Below are positions 12,349-24,516 of a stretch of 64,000 nucleotides of DNA, in pieces (position 1 is the stretch's first letter; the number at the start of each line of letters is the position of its first letter). Origin of the DNA: Stromatinia cepivora. Its lineage: Eukaryota; Ascomycota; Leotiomycetes; Helotiales; Sclerotiniaceae. A program made the position numbers and the translations under genes. The DNA lies in contig RCTD01000013.1 of NCBI GenBank assembly GCA_014898415.1, positions 1,488,001-1,552,000 of the forward strand. Reading direction: 5' to 3'. The notes below the pieces were generated by a model. That model did not search any database and was not told the DNA's origin. It saw nothing but the letters and a program-made list of their open reading frames with translations.

Positions 12349-14134
12349 ATGGCAGGAAAGTAAGTTGCATTTCTAAAATCCCCTTTCCGTCACAATCCCA
12401 TGTTCCCAATCTCAATTTGAAATACTTCAATCACTTCTGCGAATAATACTAATCATTATCTGTTTAGCCCATTGGGATCTGCCTTCAAATCTTTCTGGCA
12501 TACTATGACCAGTTATGATCGTCGTATGTTGATACCAAAACCCTCTCGAGATTTCCAACATCGCTTCTAACCAAAAGTAAACAGACTCGTCTTACGATTC
12601 CCCATATAGAACTGGCGGACATGTTCCTCTCGCACAAAGTCGACATGAACCTTTAACGTCAGTTGCTACAACAGCTTCAGAATCACGCGCAGATTTGAAC
12701 TCCCCCTATTTTGAAGAGTCAGGTCGACAATCTACATCTGCACTTAATGGCAACGCTTATCCAGGTTCACCATTCGCTCCACCAGTAAGTCCAGGTCCGC
12801 AATCACCATATTCGCCAGGAATGAGATCATCTACGCTTCAACGTCAATCTACACATGAAAATTTTGAGAATGTTACACCTGGAGAAATTCAATTGCAAGC
12901 TTTCCAAGAAGGTCTTCCCCCACCACCACCAGTCGGACACTCCTGGAAGAGAATCGATAGATGGGCCGAGGAAAATTATGCAGAGTTATGGGATCAACTC
13001 TGCGAGGGATGCACAAATAACGATTTGAATGAATTGGAGCATCAATTGGATTGTTCCCTTCCGATGGAGGTTCGAGAGTCAATGCAACTTCATGATGGAC
13101 AAGAACGTGGTGGTCTACCTACCGGAATTATCTTTGGCTCCATGTTACTTGATTGCGAGGAAATTGTGCAAGAATGGGAGAACTGGAAGAAAGTCAATCA
13201 GGAATATCTTATAGAATTGCCCAGCAACTACAGACCTTCATTGCCACCAAAGGCATTAGGTGGTAGTTCATCTTCCTCATCGAAGCAACCTGCAAACGCG
13301 CAAAATCCTTACTGGAGACAAGATTTATTGGCACGACAGGATTCTCAACCTCCTAATGCTATCCAAAAAGTCTACGCACATCCCGCCTGGATTCCACTTG
13401 TTCGAGATTGGGGCGGAAATAACTTGGCAGTTGATTTGGCACCGGGACCAGCTGGTAAATGGGGTCAGGTCATTCTATTTGGTCGGGACTATGATTGTAA
13501 ATACGTCGTCGCACGATCATGGTCTGCTTTCTTGGCTACAGTCGCAGATGATCTCAGCAGTGGAAAATGGTTTGTGGATGAAGATACCAATGAGCTAAAG
13601 TTGAAGGAATTCAAATCAGGAAAAGTTGAGCCAGGTTATTTCGATATCTTGAGATGGAGGATGGACCAAAAGTATGGCCGCAAGAATGTACGAAGAAGAT
13701 CAGCGCCACCAGTCAATGGTAATGGAGGATCCCCGGCTGGATCTCCTTACGCAAGCCCAGCTGCCGAGATTGGTGAACCGCGTGGACGTTCTATGCAACG
13801 TTTCTCTGGAGCTTCACCCATGCCAAGTCCAAATCGTCCTGGTTATGGAAAGTCAAGTCCTCTAGCTAAAGTTGCTGAAGAAGGATCAGGATCAGGAGCG
13901 AAAGTCAACACGATGGATATTCCTGCCACGAAACTTGTCGATGTTCAAACACCAAGACCAAGCGAAGAGAATAAACCTTCCGAACGACCATTACTAGAAT
14001 CCGAATCAACTGATGAGAATAAAGAAAATGAGAAGGCTAGTGAAAAGGTTACGGGGTTAGGATTAGTATCAGGAACTTCTGAGAAGGAAACCTCTGCTGA
14101 TGATGAATCTGCGATGAAGACGATCGAAATCTAA
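12349..14134 (+). CDS. KNR4: KNR4/SMI1 homologue (glucan synthesis regulator)
   Basis: Three exons: 12349..12359 (11 nt), 12468..12523 and 12585..14134, about 538 aa. Donors are GTAAGT and GTATGT; acceptors TTTAG and AACAG. The spliced start reads MAGNPLGSAFKSFWHTMTSY, then DRHSSYDSPYRTGGH, typical of fungal Knr4 N-termini. The SMI1/KNR4 globular domain covers roughly residues 120-370: SWKRIDRWAEENYAELWDQL, CSLPMEVRESMQLHDGQ, GIIFGSMLLDCEEIVQEWEN, then VYAHPAWIPLVRDWGGNNLA and DLAPGPAGKWGQVILFGRDY. The C-terminal third is disordered and Ser/Pro/Glu-rich. In yeast, Knr4 links the cell-wall integrity MAP kinase and calcineurin to beta-1,3-glucan synthesis. The very small first exon is easily missed by gene callers. 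Confidence 0.93.
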
Positions 14135-17052
14135 TGCCAATGCCGACACATTTCAATTTGAATTTGCGTTTCGTTTTTCTTCGCATTGCATGAGGCGTTA
14201 TGGGCGTGCGTGGTATGAAGATTCATTGATTCATAATCAGAAATTTGAGAAGTTTTTTTTCATTGTCATAATGGCATGCTTGCCTACATGGAAATGTGTC
14301 CAGGGGCTAGCTTTCTTCATGAATATACAATTTGAGCAAAGTTTGGGGAGGAAGATGAAGATTCTTTGTGCGTTCTTGTGTGTGTGTAGCGTCAATGCCT
14401 ATGCCTATGCGATGGATGATTACTTTTAGATAGGTACTGAAAGATAGCAATGGACAAAGTGAGAAAGCTATTTGAAATAAGCACACCTTTCGTAAATTGC
14501 GGTGCGGTGAGCTGGAATGGGTGGGGTGGGGTGGATTGTTGGATGTAAAGGACTCTAGAATTCTCAATTCGATAACTCAATGCAATACAATACACCTTTT
14601 TTTCTCTCAATTTTTTTTGGACTTTTTAACTTGTTGTTAACTGTTTTTTTTGTATGGTGTGATTAGAGAGAGAGAGAGAGAGAGAGATAATTAGTTGATA
14701 TGATATAATATGATATAATTGATCCCTTGGATTGATTGTTGATTGCTGATTGTGTTGATTTATTTATAGTATATGTACTTTATATTTTACAGTTTGTACT
14801 TTATATATATATAGTAGGTATTTGGTATCTTGAATCTTCAAGGAGATTTGATGCTGTAGGGGTTTTGGGTGCGGATGCGGGGTTTGTAGGGGGTTTGTGG
14901 TGTTTGTGGTGTTTGTGAATTGATTTAGTAAGTGGTGGTGAAGGGAGGAGGGGGTGGGTGTTGGATGAATGGATGTGTGGTTTTGTAGGGAGAAAGGGAG
15001 AGAGGGAGAGGGGGGAGGAGGGGGGTGGAGAGGAGGGGGGTGGAGAGGAGGAAAAGAGGGGGGAATGAATTGGTTGATTGGTTTTTATAATTTGGTTGAG
15101 TGGTTGAGTGGTTGAGTGGTTGAATGATTTTGGATAATGAGGTAGATGTGAAGATGTGATTTAGGGCGTGGGGAAGAAAGTGAAGGGAGGGTTGAGGAGG
15201 AAAGGGGGGGAGGGAAGGGAATAGGGGGTGGAGAGAAAGGGTGATGGTGGGATTTATAGATATCAATGAATAATATAGAAGGAAATATAAGATAGATATA
15301 AAGATATAAGATATAAAGATATAAAGATATAAAGATATAAAGATATAAAGATATAAAGATATAAAGATATAAAGATATAAAGATATAAAGATATAAAGAT
15401 ATAAAGATATAAAGATATAAAGATATAAAGATATAAAAAAGAATATAAAGGGGAGTATAAAAGAAGAGGATAAAGGGGAAGAGTGTATAGAAATGAATGA
15501 AGATGTAAAGATGTGAAAATATAGGGACGAATTGTATATTATTTAGAGTAGTTGTGTATTAGGTAGTGAGATGAAGTGGCTGAAATAATATGAATGAATG
15601 ATATAAATAAGTTTAATATGTCTCAATATACTGATCGATCTGAATTGACATTGAGATTCAGAGGTGAAATGTATTGGTTTTGGGTATATGGATTGATGTA
15701 TATGTGATGTATATAGATTGATAAGCTGTAGATCTGTGGTCTAGGCAAGTTATGAATATAGGAGAGATATAGGGTATGTATAGAAAGAGGTCATGTAATG
15801 AAACGAAACGAAATTTATTGTAATGCAATGTGGTAATATGATTCATTGCCTTTGTTTAACGATAACCCCTCGGAGATTATCTACCTTTGAGATACGGGAT
15901 AGAGGGGAAGTGATGGTTCTGTATGTTGATTTTACGTGGAAATTCTGTGTAAAACAAAGATGAATAGAAGATTTATCGATGAGGAGGGAAAGTCGGGTGC
16001 GAGATAGGTACCTTTCCGAGGAACTGAAAGGATTCCTCAGCTTGAAGTTATTGGGTGCTTATATAAAGTCAGAAAGAGACATTGGAATTTTTGGGGCAGA
16101 GTTGAGGAAGGAAGGTGGGAGGTGGTACGTGGATGATATCGATGCTAGACATACTAAATCTTATGGTGGAAATTACTCTATCTAGATAGCAAGTAAGTAT
16201 ATTTCTATGGACTATGGAGGATGTATTTGTGTAATCAATTATGTGAGGATAAATTTTATATGTGTATATATGTATATATATCTAAAAAAAAATTCGAAGT
16301 TCAAAAACCAAGTTGAAGGAGGGAGTGAAAGAGAGGGACGAAAATGAATCACACAGAAATGCATTCTTTTACATAGACTCCTTTGAATTATTTAGAATAT
16401 TTAGATGCAGACAGCAGAACTGAACTCTCTTCTATTTTTCACTGTGTGATTATTTGATTAGAAAGACATCCCACTATCATCTCTCTCTCTTATACTACCT
16501 CTTTTCTTACGATGTGTAAAACTTTTAAGAATTAGGAGACTTATTTATGTATATATATGGGAGCCTGAATACTAAAGTTTTACTTCATCATATAAGTAGT
16601 TCGTTATTGAGAATTGTCAATTGGGTTGTGCATGAGTGGAGATATATTATATTTATCTGTATAGATAGGTAGGTAGGTATGTGCATAAATTGGCTCCGAT
16701 CATAGTACGCGTGCTACGTACAAGAGGGTTTCGGGTCTGAGGGTGAACTTTACAGATTAGTCAATATATATGGGAATAGTAGTGTAGTTCAGTTGTAGAG
16801 TGTTGTCTGGGTAGCATATAGGTTTATACAACTAAGGGGAAATGATGAATGTGGTGAAAGATGAACAGGAAGTGAACGAGCCAGATATAAAGTTTGTATA
16901 GTATACCATTTTATATCTTCTTAGAAACTAGAGGGGTCTATATTCAATCATATTCTATTATAATATCATAAAGATTTAAGGGAAGTATTAAGAATTAGGA
17001 AGGTATAATGTATCATTTACTGTATATATATTATCAATGCCATCCCATCACA
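14135..17052. other. Repeat-rich noncoding interval between convergent KNR4 and P450
   Basis: No supported gene. It holds a (GA)n run near 14667-14688, TA-rich stretches, a G/A-rich block at about 14940-15060, a short octamer array (GAGTGGTT) near 15101-15125, the GATATAAA minisatellite at 15311-15437, and AT-rich DNA after it. Short open frames here are low-complexity by-products. Confidence 0.6.
15311..15437. repeat. Minisatellite, unit GATATAAA (about 16 copies)
   Basis: Perfect head-to-tail octamers over about 127 bp, with slightly degenerate copies just upstream (15290-15310). Seen directly. Confidence 0.95.
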
Positions 17053-19031
17053 TCACAAACAAATCCACATCATACTCCCCCCCCAACCACTGGCACACCG
17101 GTTAATCCCAACCCCTTGATCCCTCCCCACCAACCTCACAAAAAAAGGTTCTTTTTCCCAAACAAAAAAGGCTTTTTGATCATTCCAGTTATAATCCTTT
17201 TGATCTCCTCTTTCAAACTCAAAATGGAAAATTAATTTCGCAAGAGCAAGACGTACTTCTGCTAGACCGAATGCTTTGCCAACGCAGTCACGGGGACCGA
17301 TGGAAAAGGGGTTGAAGATTGTCTGGGATGGGGTTAGTGTTGAGAGTTGGGGGAGTGGGGTTGTTGTTGGATGTTGTTATTGGGAAAGAATGGAAGATTT
17401 GAAGGGAATGGGGGAGGTGGGAGATGGAAGAGGGAGGGGATAGGAGATGATAAAATAAGTTTAGGATTTGGAAGTGGGAAACTTAAAGAACTGAGTATGA
17501 ATACTCACGGTGTTGTGAGGTGTAAGTGTTGAATCTGGGAGCCAGCGCTCGGGAATAAAGTCATTTAGACGAGCAAAATTGGTTGGTGAGATGTAAGCAG
17601 GGAGTTGTGCGAAATTGACCAGCGTCTAATTAATTATTAGTTAATTCTTCCATTTGGGTTTCAGGTTAGATCCGGGGAATAAAAAGGGAATGAAGAAAAT
17701 GAAGAGCGGGACGAAGAAGAAGTCAGGTGGCAAGAGAGAAAAGGTTTAAATACCCCAGCCGGTAACCAATATCCACAAACTTCTATTCCAGGTTCATTAA
17801 CCATTCTCGGAAGAACCATAGGAAGACTAGGACATAATCTCATAGCTTCATTAATAACGGCGTTTAAAAACTCCATGTTCGTGACTGCTTGAATCGTGAT
17901 ATCATTTCCATCTTTAAATGCTCCTCTGACTTCACTAGTAAGAACTCTATGCGCATCAGCATTCTTCACAAGATGATAGAGAATAGAAGTTAATGTTGTA
18001 GCAACCGTTTCACTACCCGCAATCATGATATCTCCAATTGTGTTTTCCGTTCCGGTAATTGTAAGACCGCGGCCATCAGCGCGAGCAAGCGAGAAATATG
18101 TCATAAGATCTGAATATTTTCGACCAGGGGGTGCACCTGAATTGGGTCGTTCGTGAGTGAAGTCGTTGAGGGACTTATTGTAGGCAGCGCGCTTTTGACG
18201 GGAAACTTTCGAAACAATGAATTGCCAGAAGAGATCTATGCCAAGGACACGAGGAACTACGGCTTGTGTGAAGAAGGTCATTACTTTTCGGAGGGCAACG
18301 ACGGGGTGATGATTTTCGTTGGAGGTGAGGGAGTGGAATGATTTACTGAAGCTGAGTTCACCAACTATGTCGAAAGCCATGTATTCAAACCATGGAACGA
18401 CGTCCAAAGGCATATCTTAGATGCTTCTTTTTTGAGCTGTGATATTAATATGTCTATATGATGTAATATCATAGGTTCAAGTTCGTGCATGGATTTCTGT
18501 GTGAAAGCTGGGGAGAATGCTCGACGGAAACGCCCATGAGTGGTTCCGCTAGGCGCGGTAAAAATACCCTAAGAGCCATTATTCTGGCGTGGTGCGTACC
18601 AGAAAGGGCTTTTAGCAGCATCTTTACGAGGAGCGTAGGGGGAAGTCCATGCTTGTTCGTTGGCGAAGGATACTTCATTTACCGCAGTACGGACAACTGG
18701 GCCATATTTCCCGTGGAGTTCTGTAATTCGCGTCACATATCGTCCTCGATATAGAGCCCATACGAATGGGAGACGAGATAGAATCCAGTGAGATGGTCCT
18801 GGGATGGGGGACAAAGGGTGAAACTTCAGTCTGTAGAATGCCCAGGTACAAAAGCTCTGTAGATGTGAGCGAAAAATAAAAACTGGGATACGTAAAGAAT
18901 GAGGGGCGTACCAAGAATGTAATACAAAGGCAGCCGCTTAGCAAGTGAAGTACACTGGTCTCACGTAAGAAGTCAAGTGTTTCCACTATGAATTGGAGGG
19001 AAATATCGCTGGGAAGGCTATCTTTCACCAT
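17053..19031 (-). pseudogene. Cytochrome P450 monooxygenase, broken (in-frame stop and frameshift)
   Basis: Exons as read: 19031..18912 (N-terminus with a membrane segment), 18856..17754 (with breaks), 17625..17509 and 17322..17053. Introns 18911..18857, 17753..17626 and 17508..17323 all have GT...AG ends and keep frame. P450 marks: proline-rich hinge HPLSPIPGPSHW, oxygen-binding I-helix AGSETVATTLT, ExxR in EAMRLCPSLP, PERW motif and heme loop FSIGPRDCVGKAFG with the Cys ligand. Two lesions: TAG at 18571..18569, after WYAPRQNNGS, while the family frame continues as GIFTAPSGTTHGRFRR; and a frame change near 18405-18420, between the helix ending QLKKEASK and MPLDVVPWFEYM. No GT...AG pair removes either. 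It would otherwise be an ER-anchored microsomal P450. Substrate unknown. A sequencing error is possible for one lesion but unlikely for both. Confidence 0.87.
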
Positions 19032-20408
19032 AATTACGATAAATAGATCGAAATATCGATTATAGTGATTGTATAATGACCAGAGACAGCCAAGCAAAGG
19101 ATACAAGCACTATAACTAGTCTACATCAATTCGGAGCTCGGTTCAACATACTTCTCCAACGGTTTTGTTGCTATGTCCTATGTCATAAGTGTTATGTTCA
19201 AAGCAGTGGCATTGATAATAACATCCTGGTCAATAACAGTTGGTTGGTGATATGCAATAATCCCAAAAGTTGTAGATATGACCGATGCTTGACTGGTCTA
19301 CAAACGTAGATCGATGTACATTACTTTCATGACAGTGACTTATTGAGGAGATCTTTCTTGAACCAATCATCTCCGTAACGCTTGAGTTGAGCCGGACATG
19401 GCACTTATGTCATCTTTGATGAGAAGAGGAGTGTTGAGCACTTGTCTGACGTGTAGTAAGTTGTAAATGAACATAACCCCGCTGACTGAATCAAGAAATT
19501 CCTCAGAATGCTTGTAGAACGAGTAAGTATCATCATTTCTGAAGTCTGAAGTAGACTTCCATACCAAATTCGAGCAGTCTCCTTCACGCTTTGTCCTAGG
19601 AAACATTGAGTAATTTTATCCATGTTTAGATGGCAACAGAACGAGAAAATCGAATGAATGAAAACCATGAAAGAAGTTATAGTATTAGTATAGTAATAGG
19701 TCTCTGGTTCGGCCAAAAATACAATAAAGCTCCATTTATAAGGATCTTAAGCCAGTATTTGTTGAATGCAAGACAGTTTTTGCGGGTGAAATGGACTGTA
19801 TGACTAATCAAGCATGCAAGTGGTTGGCATCTCTCCACCGCCAAAATTCTCGAAGTTAATAGACAAGAATAAACACATTTCAAATAGTTATTTTATATAA
19901 AACTAAAGATACTCCTCAAATATATTTTCATATCAACACTTCGTTCCTAGTAACCTGGTCAATCTCGGTAAAGACGGCTACGAAATTTCCCGTGGAAGCC
20001 GACGTTTACCCATCTATTCTTCTGAGCTGGAATCATAAGCTTGCTGCGCTTATCCTTTGCGCGTTTACTTTGCACTGGCCGAAAATCTGACTGTGCAATT
20101 TCACGGACCAAAGTAGATACTCTACTATGTACAGACCAGTGATGAGTACCGGACAGTTTCAAATGTTGGTTACCAACTGCTTGATACCTATCTCCTTAGG
20201 TCCAGAACAAATCGAGTGCATTTTGCGATGGAAATTACCATGATTGAAGTACCTCCGGTACGAGGAAGGATTTTTAAGCCACGCAAACATTTTCATTAAG
20301 ACTGATAATGCCTCGAGGTAGGTGGATGGTGTTTGTTCCTGTCGCAGTACCAATTCAGTGACTCAAGCTTGCGAAATTACCCCTTCTATTCGAGTCTCTA
20401 AGAACAAA
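19032..20408. other. Intergenic between divergent P450 and MFS pseudogenes
   Basis: No supported gene. Minus-strand frames at 19367-19716 are in two competing registers and could be a remnant of something, but I recognise no family. Contains a 44-bp segment (19848-19891) similar to 24841-24884. Confidence 0.45.
19848..19891. repeat. Copy A of a dispersed 44-bp direct repeat
   Basis: Aligned by eye to 24841-24884 in the same orientation, with about 7 mismatches. Nearly all are transitions in which this copy has A or T where the other has G or C. Both begin TCTCGAAGTT. Flanks show little similarity. Confidence 0.5.
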
Positions 20409-21799
20409 ATGCTAGTCGAACCGAGGTTATCCGTGGATGCACCCGCTCCCGACGGCGGCTTTGTTGCCTGGGTTCAATGTGCAAGTTCATTCTCTCTGCT
20501 TTTCCTGTCGTGGGGCCTTGTGAGCTCATTTGGTAACTCCTAGGTATCTAATATCACAACAATTCTTCGCTGACCTGATGCCTACAGGTGCTTTTCAAAC
20601 TTACTATGAGATTACGCATCCTTCATGGTCTCCCTCCCAGGTCTCATGGATTGGGTCTATTCAAGCATTTTTGCTATTCGGATTTGCCATCGTTGCTGGT
20701 CCAGTGTTTGACCATGGTTATCTGAGATCTCTTGTTTGGACAGGATGCTTTTTGTGCGTGCTAGGAATGATGTTAACCAGTATTAGCTCTGAATATTGGC
20801 ACCTCATACTGGCTCAGGGAGTCATGTTTGGTCTAGGTAGCGGCTGCTTGTTTATTCCCAGTATCGCTGTACTTCCGGCCTATTTTGATAAGAAACAAGC
20901 ATTAGCATTGGGTATTGGCGCTTCAGGTAGTGCCGTAGGTACGTTCAAAAAACATTGGGCGTCGCATTCCATACTAATAGAAATCATCTGCAGGAGGCAT
21001 TATCTTTCCGATAATCTTTAATCAATTGCAACCAAGAATCGGCTTTGGATGGTCAATTCGCGTCATTGGTTTCATAATTCTTCTAGCCGCTATTATTCCT
21101 GTACTCGGAATGCGTATACAGACTCGTCCATCTGCAGTCAGAAGAATCTTCGATTTAAATGCCTGGAAAGAACCCTCATTCATAGTTTCTAGTTTCTTTT
21201 TCTTTCTAGTTTTTATGGGTGCATACATTCCGCCTTTCTACATTCAATCATATGCTCTCGACGCCAATATAGTCAAAAGAGATCTCGCTTCTTACCTTCT
21301 TCCTTTACTGAACGTCGGATCTTTCTTTGGGCGCATCGTATGTCCAAATCTCATTCACATTCTTATTGGAGCCTGATCTCTAACAAAACTATAGATCCCA
21401 ACCCATTTTGCTGATATTTACGGCCCGTTCAACATCGACACAATCTGCGTTCTTCTAAGCGGAATCTTAGCCTTTACATGGATAAGTGTTCAAAGTACTC
21501 CCAGCATGATACTATTCAGTATATTCTACGGCTTTTTTGCCGGAGCTTTAACATCGCTTTCTCCAAATCTCGCCGTGGCATTATCTCTAGACATGGGCGT
21601 TTTAGGTGTCCGTTTAGGCATGCTTTTAATCCCAATATCTGTAGGTATATTGGTTGGAAATCCGATTGCGGGGGCTCTTGAATCCTATGGGTAGGTTTCT
21701 CTACAGACGTTCACAGCGGCATTGTTGATGGCCTCGTTTGTGGTGGTTGCTGCTGTGAGGATTCTAATGTATGGTAAGAGCTTAAAGGTCAGATGCTGA
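20409..21799 (+). pseudogene. MFS transporter (monocarboxylate-porter-like), premature stop near C-terminus
   Basis: Four exons: 20409..20532, 20588..20938, 20994..21337 and 21395 onward. Introns have GTAACT/TACAG, GTACGT/TGCAG (branch ATACTAAT) and GTATGT/TATAG, all in frame. The product begins MLVEPRLSVDAPAPDGGFVAW; the DGGF/YGWVV-like start is typical of fungal monocarboxylate-type MFS proteins. Membrane segments include FGFAIVAGPVFDHG, LAQGVMFGLGSGCLFIPS and a helix near 21183-21250. The frame hits TAG at 21692-21694 after GALESYG, giving 372 aa. Past it the same frame stays open for 34 hydrophobic codons (21695-21796) to TGA at 21797-21799, exactly the missing last helix. One base change (Trp codon to stop) would explain this. 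It may encode a truncated protein lacking its last helix. Head-to-head with the P450 pseudogene, so probably the exporter of the same lost pathway. Confidence 0.8.
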
Positions 21800-22230
21800 A
21801 GGACTTGATTCAGTTGTGTTGATGTATATCACCCACAGAGACCGCTGCTTCAATTGCAAGAGACAATATAATGCAGCAACTATAATTCTTTCTTCAAAAG
21901 CTACTTTCAAAGTCTTGTTACCGGAAGTAGAGAAGTGTATGATATTAAGTGTATGTAATTCTTCATGGTATAATTCGAAGAGACAGGCTAGCTAGTGTAT
22001 AATTTAATACCGTATACTAGCAAGACTAGCATAAAATTACACATAGTTTTAACAATCATGTACTGTGCTTGAATTTCTGAGAGCTCTACAATGATTTTCG
22101 ATTATACATAAGAATAAACTGAGATTTTCAATTTGTTTCTATCACTGTTCGCTGATTGTAGATTTATGAAATGTTAGGAATAGAAACATTGACTCGTTTC
22201 ACAAACAAAGCCCCTAGATTTTCCATGCGA
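21800..22230. other. Intergenic between convergent MFS and prenyltransferase pseudogenes
   Basis: AT-rich 3' flanks of both. No coding potential seen. Confidence 0.5.
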
Positions 22231-23422
22231 TCAACGCCTCTTATTGTACATCTTGGGACTCAAATAAGAGGCGATTTCTAAAGAGTCATTGTCGATTTTA
22301 CATGAGACGTATGTTTGTAGCTCAGTGGCAGCTTCTAGGCGACGACAGGTGCACATTCGCTCCAACACCTCCAAGAAGTCCATTGCAATTTGGTCCTGCA
22401 CACTTCCACGTTCCTTGAGAGATGTTTGCAAACCTTAAGCAACAGAGAGATCATCCTTGGCATAATGTTTTACCGGAAGGTGGACCTTTGAGGGTTACTT
22501 TGGAACTGCCAGAGCGCACTTCAAAGTAGTAGGGAATTCTCGAATATGCGCTTTGTAGGGAGATGAGAGGCTTGACTCTCATCACCACGACTGAAGATTA
22601 GAACCCACAACTTTCGAAGCTCCTCAAGGCCATTTGCAACCTTAGACCTGTCTTCAAAGATGCTCATAGTTTTCATAACGCTTGCAAGTTTGATGTCTGG
22701 GCATCTAGCATACATCTTCATGCGCGACTGCTTGGATGAAATGTCACCGAATGCAATCATGAATGGCTCGAGTTCCGGTGACTTGTTTCTCAGCTCCAGA
22801 GCTTGAACTAAGCCTCGAAGGGATGACCATTCCAGTTCTTGAGTGAAGTTGGCTAAAGAACCAAGAACGACAGCCAATTAAATCGCGAGCTTTCCATCGC
22901 TTCCGCGAAAGGCATCAAGTAAATTTTGATAGTTGTCATTCTATCCCTCCATTGAAATGCCATAAATATGCTCGAGCAAAGCTGCTGTGGATCAAGGCGG
23001 GATATGTGGTCTTCTGACAAGAAGTCTTTTGAGATAGCGAAATCCTTCAACAGTCGATGGAACCACCATTGCACGTCGATATTCGGTATATTGAATTCAA
23101 GACGGTCTACAGGGTCGATTGTGGCCTTCTGGTCCCATGGATCGGTAACTGTGCCAGACGAATCGTTTATGGCTTCCATACCAAATCGCACTCTTCGATC
23201 CACAACTCCTTGTGAATTCCCCCAGTTCCAGATAAATTCAATGGGTTTGGTCATAAAGCTTTTAAAATTTGGTGGTTGATTCACCACTACTGGAAATGGG
23301 GCTGAGATTGGGAACGATGTATGTGTGGTAGAATTGATTTCATTCGTAGCGTTCCACCACAGGAGGTCATTGGAAGATAAGTGCCAATCTGAGGGTTTGG
23401 AGAAAAGCAAGCAGAAAGTCAC
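22231..23422 (-). pseudogene. DMATS-type aromatic prenyltransferase, heavily broken
   Basis: Fungal DMATS enzymes attach prenyl groups to indole or other aromatic compounds (ABBA fold). Pieces lie in order on the minus strand. About 23290-22880 has FKSFMTKPIEFIWNWGN, VRFGMEAIND, DPVDRLEFNIPNIDVQWW and SSIFMAFQWRDRMTTIKIYL. About 22850-22560 has ALELRNKSPELEPFMIAFGD, RMKMYARCPDIKLASVMKTM and GLEELRKLWVLI. About 22535-22490 has PYYFEVRSGSSKVTL. The C-terminal piece (22431-22231) has LQTYVSCK and IASYLSPKMYN. These pieces are in different frames: shifts are needed near 22880, near 22535-22545 and near 22485-22490, a stop lies near 22440, and the N-terminal part (above 23290) is scrambled. No intron explains them. 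The usual length is 400-450 aa. A clear relic, with the substrate unknowable from this. Confidence 0.85.
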
Positions 23423-24482
23423 GAGCTATCGAGCTGTTCAATGTCCCTGGTTTTAAACAGAACATCTTAACACCAGATATTTGAAACTATCTGGAGCTGA
23501 AGCTGTCCGGGCCGCAGTCCATGGCGATAGATTTGTTTCGACATAGTTGAATGACCACCGAAAAAAAGTTCCACTTATAGAATTATACTCAAGTACGAGT
23601 CCAGTGCGTATACATGAATGAAAGTTTTCTAGGCGGTAGTAAAAATATATGTAACAAAATCATACTACACTCTAAAAGTGCTAAAATAGACTATCTACTC
23701 TGCTCAAGCCCATAAGCTCGGTTCTGTACAATCTAATCACATCAGAGCAAGAGCTTCAAGACAATGATGTGCTACCTGTGCCACCAACGAGTTGACAAAA
23801 TTCAACATCGAAGCAATATTGCTGAAATCGAATGATAGATAATGCGGTGGCAGTGAATATAACGGGGAAAAGCGGCCGAGTCCGCGTAAGATACGAAGAT
23901 ACGAAGATACGAATTCTATTGTGTCGACTACAATGATTCCTCAATATTCTCGTTCTTCTTCAACGGAATCCGACATTGGAAGAACCAACTGCATATACTG
24001 TGCCATCGCCATGGGCGCAAACCCTTGAGCTGTATTCAAAAGCGGAAGAATGATGATTGGGACGCTTCTGAAAGTAGGATGATTTGCTTGGAGGGGACCT
24101 AGGGGGTAGGGTGGGAGTGCAAGCAATATCAATAATACGTCGGATATAGGTGCTTGGCATCTTCAATTGTACTCATAGAACATGTGTTTAGCCAGAAAAA
24201 GAACCTCAAAATTCTTCCTATAAACAAGCATTTCTTACCCCTAAACAACGCACTTGTATTCCCTTAGCCCTTTGCATCCATACACACGATGTGTAAATTT
24301 TTCATGGGTAGTGAGTGTGCAGTACACAAACACAGCTGGAATCAACAATGCTGTAGACAGAGAACGACAAATTCATAGGCATATTAATTAAAGTGGAAGA
24401 TCAACGCAGCACACACTTCCGTTCCAGAGAAATCCACAAAATCGGCAAATCCGGGCATAAATCTGGATATTCCTTTTACGTG

Positions 24483-24486
<4 letters not shown>

Positions 24487-24513
<27 letters not shown>
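24487..24513. repeat. (TA)n microsatellite
   Basis: Uninterrupted TA dinucleotides over about 27 bp. Seen directly. Confidence 0.9.

Positions 24514-24516
<3 letters not shown>

Noticed and set aside
14925..15266. Pro/Ser/Leu-rich minus-strand frame
   Set aside because: Translation of a G/A-rich low-complexity tract.
18569..18571. P450 stop removed by a small intron
   Set aside because: No GT...AG pair around it restores the frame, and the sequence on both sides is conserved coding.
21695..21710. A 16-bp intron (GTAGGT...ACAG) near the MFS stop
   Set aside because: Far too short to be spliced, and it would not remove the stop, which overlaps its first bases.
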